Shown here piece by piece: positions 57,505-64,000 of a DNA stretch of 64,000 nt. The stretch comes from Acipenser ruthenus. Lineage: Eukaryota > Chordata > Actinopteri > Acipenseriformes > Acipenseridae. Position 1 is the first letter of the stretch, and each line of letters begins with the position of its first letter. The DNA lies in the NCBI RefSeq assembly GCF_902713425.1, contig NC_081231.1, positions 2,094,749 through 2,158,748 on the forward strand, read 5' to 3'. The translations under genes were made by a program, and so were the position numbers. The notes below the pieces were generated by a model, which saw only the letters and a program-made list of their open reading frames with translations, did no database searches and was not told the origin of the DNA.

Positions 57505-60489
57505 ATGAGCGCAAAACGGGCCCGCTTTATCACCTGTAAGCCACACAGTCGTACGAAACGGCTTTTTAATAAAAGTCACTCGACAAGCCCGTACGGTGCG
57601 TCTGAATTTGGCGAGGAAGAGCTCCTGAAATCTGTTTCGGATGTGACAGAGAAGCTCGGCGGCACCATCTCCGTTGTTTTGGAGTCTGCCGTGTCCGAAA
57701 TTAACAAGCTGGTCGACAGCAGAGTCCGCGTTTTAAAAGTCGGACTGGCCGAGAAAGTCAAAGAAATCGACGTTCTGAGAATCCGTTTAGAGGTAACAGA
57801 AACCGAATTGGTTACTATGAAAAAATACGCCGGTAATATTATTACCAGTAATAACAACGCCACTTTGAAACAAAAGAGAACCCTGGGGACGAATAAATAC
57901 ACATTTCACCCCAGTGATGCGAACACTGCAAATACAAGCCGTTCTTCGGACGTCTGGGAGAGATCTCTGACAAAATATGCAAGTACCGTTGCAAGCGACG
58001 GCGATGTCACCCTTGCTTTCCAAACTCAAGCAGGAGTCGAGACAAAACGCGACTCCAGTAGTCAGCAAGTTCAGTCAAAAATTAATAACACCCAGCTTGC
58101 AATGCATCACGGTGTCCCATCAAAACCAGCGCCGCAGTCAGCTGAGGAAATCGACCAGTTGAACTGCGGGTTTAACGAACGGCTTGCGGACTACGGCTGG
58201 CTAGCTGGTATGAACAACGGGGCAGCGTGGGGGAGGGCTGACTTTCAAGGTAAAAAAAAAAAAACGCAGCTTCGTTCATATAATTAGACAAAAACTCAAG
58301 GGCAAGTGCACAGAGGTGGTCAAACCCTGCATGCAAAAACGGTACACACTGCCCTAGAAATCCACGTGATTGTGGCAATGCAAACCATGGTGCAAGATGT
58401 TGCATTGTAACTGTGCATAATGACATTGGGGTGCATGCAGCCAGTGAAGGCGTGGGACCAAAGCAGTGCAGATAAACAGATTTATTTAAGCTAGTGCAGC
58501 ACCAGACACCAGGACTAGTGTGTGAGTTTTAAACCCTGCCAGAAATGCTTGCATTAATGATTTTGGTTGATTTAGGTCATAACCGTTAAATATGTCTGTA
58601 CTTTTTCTATACAAAGATACAGGTGCCAGCGAGAGACTGCTGGACCCTGTCAGCAGTCCAGAGGAGACGAGGGGACTAGATTACACTGCTGTCGAAGAAG
58701 AGGAATTGCAGTCTATCCACATTAAAGAGGAGGTCGCTGATCCTCAGCTGGAATTCAGACATGTCTCCCAAGACAGCAGTGTTCCTCTGTACCACAAGAA
58801 CACTGACCCTGCACAAAGCAGTGGCGCCCCCTGTGGACTGGAGGCCACATTGCAGGTACCGGCTGTGTTCTCGGGCCCTGTAAAAGCAGAGAGCATCCCT
58901 GAAATGCTTAACGAGGACGGGACAGAGATGGGACCAACTGAGGGGGGTCATCCCTTCACCCAGACGGTGCGGAGGAAAGAAGCTGTACAGAGGGGGGGCC
59001 GTGAGGAAGAGGAGGGAGCAGCAGTGGTCTCGACTGGCAGCATGGCACGTGAGTGAAAGAGAAGCCACACACTTCTGCTTCGATTCATTCTGACGTTGCA
59101 GTCCTTATAATGGATCTCCTCTTTGTGTCCTGTCAGTAGCAACTACACTTCAGGATAAGTGTCCCACAGTGCCTTCTCTTACCTTATGCTTGCAGTAGTT
59201 CCCAGTAGTTATTCTGAGTCTGTCATTTAACAAAATTGGGACTCTTATGCATTGTTATTTATTTATTTCTTAGAAGGGGCCTTATCCAGGGCGACTTACA
59301 ATTGTTACAAGATATCACATTATTTTTACATACAATTACATTATTTTTTACACATTATTTTTACATACAATTACGCATTTATACAGTTGGGTTTTTACTG
59401 GAGCAATCTAGGTAAAGTACCTTGCTCAAGGGTACAGCAGCAGTGTCCCTCACCTGGGATTGAACCCACGACCCTCCGGTCAAGAGTCCAGAGCCCTAAC
59501 CACTACTCCACACTGCTGCCCTTGTTCGTATCTGTCTGTCTATCTGCTGCCTGTCACATTCTGCAATGTGAACACCATAACTGCCTTGATTTTGCACCCA
59601 ACTTGATCATTTTGGATTGCATTTGGCTGTAATCTGATAGACCCTTGATTGCATACAAATCATTTTAACCTTTCAGCTTCCACTGAACCGTGTTGTACTT
59701 GTTAGATCGGACGCAGGAATAACTGACAGAATCGGATTGCTTTAAATTTTTTAGAGCGTCTTAACTGAGGGTCCTGGGATACTACTGGCAGGGATCAGTG
59801 TTACGAACATGCTTATTAATAACCCATTCCGGGCAATAACTCTCTCACTCTCTCTCTCTCTCTCTCCAGCTCACACTTATCCAGCCCAACAGGACCTGGA
59901 GTCCTACCAGTGCCCTCACTGCGGAACCTTCTGCACAGGGAAGCGGTACCTGGAGGTGCACGTAAAAACGGTGCACCAGGAATACTACAGCCAGCAGGGG
60001 GCATTGCCCTTACCGGTGGCAGTTGCCAGCGATCACTTCTCAAGGTCCGCCAGGGATAATGAAGCCTCCCTCCAGTGCAGCGACTGTGGGAAGAAATTCA
60101 ACTACCTGGGGAACCTGCGACAACACCAGCGAATTCACACAGGAGAGAAGCCGTATCACTGCGCAGACTGTGGGAAGCGCTTCCGACACGCGGGGCAGTT
60201 CAAGGCCCACAAGAGAATCCACTCGGGAGAGACGCCCTATTCTTGCATAGAGTGTGGGAAGAGTTTCACTGTGTTCTCCACCTTGAAGAGACACCAGCGG
60301 ATCCACACTGGAGAAGCCCCCTATCTGTGCACTCACTGCGGGAAGAGATTCAAAGAGCAGTGCAATCTGAACACCCACCGGCGGATCCACACCGGGGAGA
60401 CCCCGTACCACTGCACCGACTGTGGGAGGAGATTCAGGCACTTGAGCACCTTCAAATCCCACCGCAGGACGCACTCAGAGCTCTACTGA
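57505..60489 (+). CDS. C2H2 zinc-finger protein, three exons
   Basis: Exons 57,505-58,249; 58,617-59,048; 59,870-60,489 (745+432+620 bases = 598 residues plus TGA). Donors CAAG|GTAAAA and GCAC|GTGAGT; acceptors ACAAAG (or ACAG six bases later, same phase) and CTCCAG; phase 1 at both introns. The N-terminal exon (1-248) has a likely coiled coil at about 55-125 (TEKLGGTISVVLESAVSEIN, VLKVGLAEKVKEIDVLRI) and a Ser/Asn-rich linker. Exon 2 is acidic with SUMO-type sites IKEE (284-287) and VKAE (337-340). The last exon has one variant finger (CPHC at 407-410, H-x4-H) and five standard fingers with TGEKP-like linkers (about 460-594), ending SELY. It is probably a DNA-binding nuclear regulator; the target is unknown. 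I cannot assign an orthologue. The ATG at 57,505 has A at -3; an upstream in-frame ATG (57,445) is less likely. AATAAA at about 61,540 may serve as poly(A) signal. Confidence 0.85.
59255..59522 (-). mobile_element. SINE family 1, in zinc-finger gene intron 2
   Basis: Tail, body, inverted box B GGGATTGAACCC and head CCACACTGCTGCCC. An internal stretch (TACAATTACATTATTTTT) is duplicated near 59,330-59,370. Confidence 0.85.
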
Positions 60490-60519
60490 GCCCTTTGTCC
60501 TAACAATCCACCTACAAAA

Positions 60520-61035
60520 ATGTTGCATCGCCTAGTATTTTAGGATTGAGACGTAGTAAACTATATGAACATAATTTTGATATTTTATTTAACATCATGT
60601 AATCAAAGAAACTTCAGAATTGTCGCAAGAGTTTACCGGTAGCCATAATAGTGGTACAGTAGTATTTTGTTTTAGATTTACGAAATGTTAGATTTTTCAT
60701 TATAGAAAATACAAAGCAGTGTGGAGTAGTGGTTTGGGCTCTGGACTCTTCACCGGAGGGTCGTGGGTTCAATCCAAGGTGAGGGACACTGCTGCTGTAC
60801 CCTTGAGCAAGGTACTTTACCTAGATTGCTCCAGTAAAAACCCAACTGTATAAATGGGGAATTGTATGTAAAAATAATGTGATATCTTGTAACAATTGTA
60901 AGTCGCCCTGGATAAGGGTGTCCGCTAAGACATAAATAATAATGTGTTAACGTAACATTATTCAGCAGGTTTCATTCGACTCTATGAAGCAAAATGAGTT
61001 CATTCTACAGGGCGATGCATAACTTTTGGCTGTAT
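60520..61035. mobile_element. Tc1-type MITE with nested SINE, behind the zinc-finger gene
   Basis: Left end with GTTGCATCGCCTAGTATTTT, right end GGGCGATGCATAACTTTTGG. The interior continues on both sides of the SINE at 60,716-60,945. Inverted relative to 2,633-3,175. Confidence 0.75.
60716..60945 (+). mobile_element. SINE family 1, full-length, inside a MITE
   Basis: Head GCAGTGTGGAGTAGTGG, box B GGGTTCAATCC, GGATA hairpin (with one change in the stem), short (AAT) tail. Confidence 0.85.
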
Positions 61036-61865
61036 GTATATTAAACGTTTGATCCTTTTCAGTTTCCAGTCGGGAGTCCTGATTTTCAAAATCAGTTCAA
61101 GTAATTGAGAGGCACAGTAGTGTGTGTTGAAGCATGCTGTCTATCTGAACAACACACCACATTTTTCCAGGTGCAAATTGTTGGCGATTTTTCCTGAGAA
61201 TGATAGCTCCCTTTTTAGACCGCGATAGTGAGAGGTGCCTGTCGCTGACATGCATGTGTGTATGCATTTCTGTATATTTTAATAGATTATATAGCGCTTT
61301 GTCACACCAGTCTAGCCACACAAGTCCTGTTAAAAAAGAAGTACACTTGTACATAAATTAAATGTAACTATTACCCTTGCATTGTTGTCTTTTCCTTCCT
61401 GTGTGGTTTCAAAACTCTTTGGTAAATGTAGAGTGAATTTCGTGCTTCACCAGACAAGGTGCCTCAGATGGGGTCGCTGGAGAGGTTTGGGCAAGACTGC
61501 ATGTTTTTTTAAGATGTTTGTAAAAAAAAAAAGGCTGCAATAAACAAGGTTGTAGTTCAAAAAGCATTTGCTTGTGCCCTTATTCAAATAGAACACATGT
61601 TTATTTCATCAGCTGTAAGCTTGAAAAGACTCCAGTGTATCTGACGACTCGTTTTGAATGCCTGCCACTTCGCTAGCTGGGACCGCACCCTGAACAACAG
61701 CCTGAAGCTCACTCTCTGAGAAATCCATCGCTGATCCCGGAGAGGGAAAAGCTCTTTATTTAAATGCAGATTGGAAGCCCAGGAGTCAAACAGAGGCAAC
61801 GGACCACACAAAGGGTAGAGTCCAAGCACACGCCTTTATTGAAGTGTTAAGCAAACTTACAAAGA
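61036..61865. other. Gene-free stretch; possible zinc-finger gene 3' UTR
   Basis: An AATAAA lies in GCTGCAATAAACAAGG (about 61,540). No other gene was seen. Confidence 0.35.
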
Positions 61866-62060
61866 ATCAACATTGGTTCATTTTAAAATGATCTAATTTG
61901 CCACTTGAATTAAGATCCCATCAATGAATGGAGTGTGCATACAATCAGGTGCTGATAATGACACACTTCAGTTTTATACATCACCAAAACAGCGATCTTG
62001 CATATCTGTTTTGTTTTGCAGGTTGTACAATGACTGGTCTGCAGGTTTTTTATGTCAGTT
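61866..62060. repeat. Repeat family R3, copy 2
   Basis: Shares ordered blocks with 1,945-2,160. Confidence 0.6.
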
Positions 62061-63572
62061 GGTCTGCATTTGTAAAACACACCAGTATTGAAACATTAAA
62101 TCTCATGTGCAGTTTGTAGAGTGGAGTTTGTTCGCTGGGATTCTCCAGCTACAGCAGGAGCTGGAAATGAACCTACGCTGTAGTGTTCTTGTCAATCCAA
62201 CTCATTTCAGTAGGAGTTCATTAAGATGAGATGCTGCCTCTCGTTGTCAGTGCTGTCCAGTTTCACTGTGACCATTTTGAACTTCCTTTTTCATACACTG
62301 CACTACACCCACAATTACCGTATTCCTTCGAATTTAAGATTAAATTCAAGTATAGTATAGTGATGCATGTTAAGCAGGTGTAGGCAGCGCTCCAGATAAG
62401 GTTTTGGGGTCTGGGAGTAACTTACCCTTAATTTTAAGACTGAGAGAGTATCATGTATTTTCAGGAGGTAAAATGCAACATTAGCTTGAAGTCATATAAA
62501 TACTGTACAATCTTTAAAGGTAATGGGGTAGGCATTCAAAAAGAGCCTTCCATTTTAAACTGCAATGTTACTTTGAACTCCTGTGCAGCCACGCGTGTGT
62601 TCTACAAGGTTCTTTATCGGCTCAGCGCATTTTTTTTCGAGGTATCAGTGACTGCAAATTAATTACATCACTTATATTTTAACATTCAATTCTTAAACTC
62701 AGTGAACATGTTAACTTCAGTATAAAGCCATACAGATAAATAAAATAAGGAAATGCATTAATAAGTTATAAATCCAGTTGGATTTGTAGCTGGACTCCAG
62801 TTTTTACTTCGACCTGTGTAACTTGCTGGCGATTTTTTTCTTATTCTTACTGTGATTGCCTGCAAAGACAGCAGGGCTAGCCAGAGATTGGATAATGCTT
62901 GTTGGGTTGGTTTTTCTTGTGTACAGTTTCCTAGTAACTGAAGACAATGTATTCGGGGAGATGTTGTTGTTAATGGAAGTTTTAGGGGAGGCAGACAGGC
63001 TGTGCAGCAAAATTGCTAAGCGTTTTTTTTAACACATTCAGTTTAAATTGAGTGTGTATTTCAGATTGTTTAATGTGTAGCAGCAGCATTTCATTGTTAG
63101 GCTCAGTTCTAATCAGACCCCCTGTATTTTTCTACTTGCCAAGCAATACCACAGTTCACAAAAAGGGAGAAAAACATGTGTGAGTAATCACAACTGGAAA
63201 TGAGAAGCAGCTCATAACTGTAATGCTCTGTGTGACAGTAGATGGCTGTAAACTGCCTCAACACATCATTTTCTTATATAGTTTGATTTTTTTTATTTTT
63301 TCATCAAGTTGAGGGTGGGATATTTGGGCTGCGTCTTAAATTCAAAGGAATACGGTATATTTTTGTTTTTTAAACTGTTATATCAGCTGATTGTACTCCA
63401 CTCTGTTTACCAAGACAGTCCGGTCTCTTTCCTACAGGAATTCAGACGAGTGCTACTTGAAAACACCAAGACTTTTATTTTAAAGCACACGTGTTGCTAA
63501 AGCGGTACCGCTAACGAGGTACATGGTACTTTTTTATGGGCATATTTTATTTTATGTTTTTCTATTAAGACC

Positions 63573-63580
<8 letters not shown>
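62061..63580. other. Gene-free stretch
   Basis: No gene, RNA or clear transposon structure. The sentence-like block GAATTTAAGATTAAATTCAA (about 62,330) recurs weakly near 63,335. Confidence 0.4.

Positions 63581-63611
<31 letters not shown>
63576..63611. repeat. (TA)n microsatellite
   Basis: About 17 TA units. Confidence 0.95.
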
Positions 63612-63615
<4 letters not shown>

Positions 63616-63659
63616 ACTCCAGCATTGTATATTCTAGTATGCTGAATCCCTCTCTGGGC

Positions 63660-64000
63660 ACAGGAAAGACCCTGGAGAGACCCTTACACATGCGTTTGCC
63701 CGGACAGACCCTTACACATGCGTTTGCCTGGAGAGACCCTTACACATGCGTTTGCCTGGACAGACCCTTACACATGCGTTTGCCTGGAGAGACCCTTACA
63801 CATGCGTTTGCCTGGAGAGACCCTTACACATGCGTTTGCCTGGAGAGACCCTTACACATGCGTTTGCCTGGAGAGACCCTTACACATGCGTTTGCCTGGA
63901 CAGACCCTTACACATGCGTTTGCCTGGAGAGACCCTTACACATGCGTTTGCCTGGAGAGACCCTTACACATGCGTTTGCCTGGACAGACCCTTACACATG
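63660..64000. repeat. 29-bp tandem repeat running off the right edge
   Basis: Unit CTTACACATGCGTTTGCC followed by TGGAGAGACCC or TGGACAGACCC, at least eleven copies with exact 29-base spacing. Two unit types alternate irregularly by one base (G/C). The array continues beyond the window. Confidence 0.95.

Noticed and set aside
60040-60474. 144-codon minus-strand frame opposite the zinc fingers
   Set aside because: It mirrors the regular zinc-finger codons; shadow of the real gene.
63660-64000. 29-base array considered as a CRISPR array
   Set aside because: No spacers: the units are head-to-tail with no variable sequence between.

Overview
This is nuclear DNA of a vertebrate, most likely a ray-finned fish. 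Introns are spliced GT-AG, and the coding exons match bony-vertebrate B4GAT1, PFDN2 and NIT1. There is a vertebrate tRNA-Ser and vertebrate-type U2 snRNA. The interspersed DNA (GGATA-hairpin SINEs, L2 and Tx1-clade LINEs, Tc1 and hAT remnants, Penelope) is typical of fish. A non-teleost lineage such as sturgeon or paddlefish is plausible, but I cannot prove it from this sequence. Most lower-case ORF-like stretches carry no gene.

Layout. Bases 1-16,600 are a gene-free graveyard of transposons: an RTE-like LINE end, a Tc1 family and its short derivatives, two tRNA-derived SINE families, fold-back MITEs, a Penelope fragment, a solo LTR nested in an older repeat, and a hAT transposase remnant. 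Bases 16,600-24,900 (plus strand) hold pieces of three Tx1-clade LINEs of the U2-targeting (Keno-like) type. Their ends sit exactly against the two halves of a U2 snRNA gene. Bases 26,860-37,350 hold a U2 cluster in the opposite orientation: three full-length U2 copies with proximal promoter elements and 3' boxes, plus one truncated copy. The cluster was expanded by a recent tandem duplication of about 3.2 kb. Bases 37,240-40,840 are LINE and repeat remnants.

The genes lie in the right half. B4GAT1 (minus strand, two exons, 41,248-43,442) encodes the glucuronyltransferase that primes matriglycan on alpha-dystroglycan. tRNA-Ser(GCT) follows at 44,098. PFDN2 (minus strand, four exons, 46,199-52,118) encodes prefoldin subunit 2. 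It is head-to-head with NIT1 (plus strand, five coding exons, 53,513-55,848), an arrangement also found in mammals. As given, NIT1 has an in-frame TGA in its last exon. A three-exon C2H2 zinc-finger gene (57,505-60,489) has an N-terminal coiled-coil and SUMO-site region. The introns are loaded with satellites, SINEs and an L2-clade LINE. That LINE shares its 3' tail with the commonest SINE in the window and is its likely partner.

The most interesting signal is the U2 locus. A LINE targets the branch-site recognition sequence of U2. A SINE lies inside the promoter of the same interrupted U2 unit. A mirrored cluster of clean U2 copies lies a few kilobases away.
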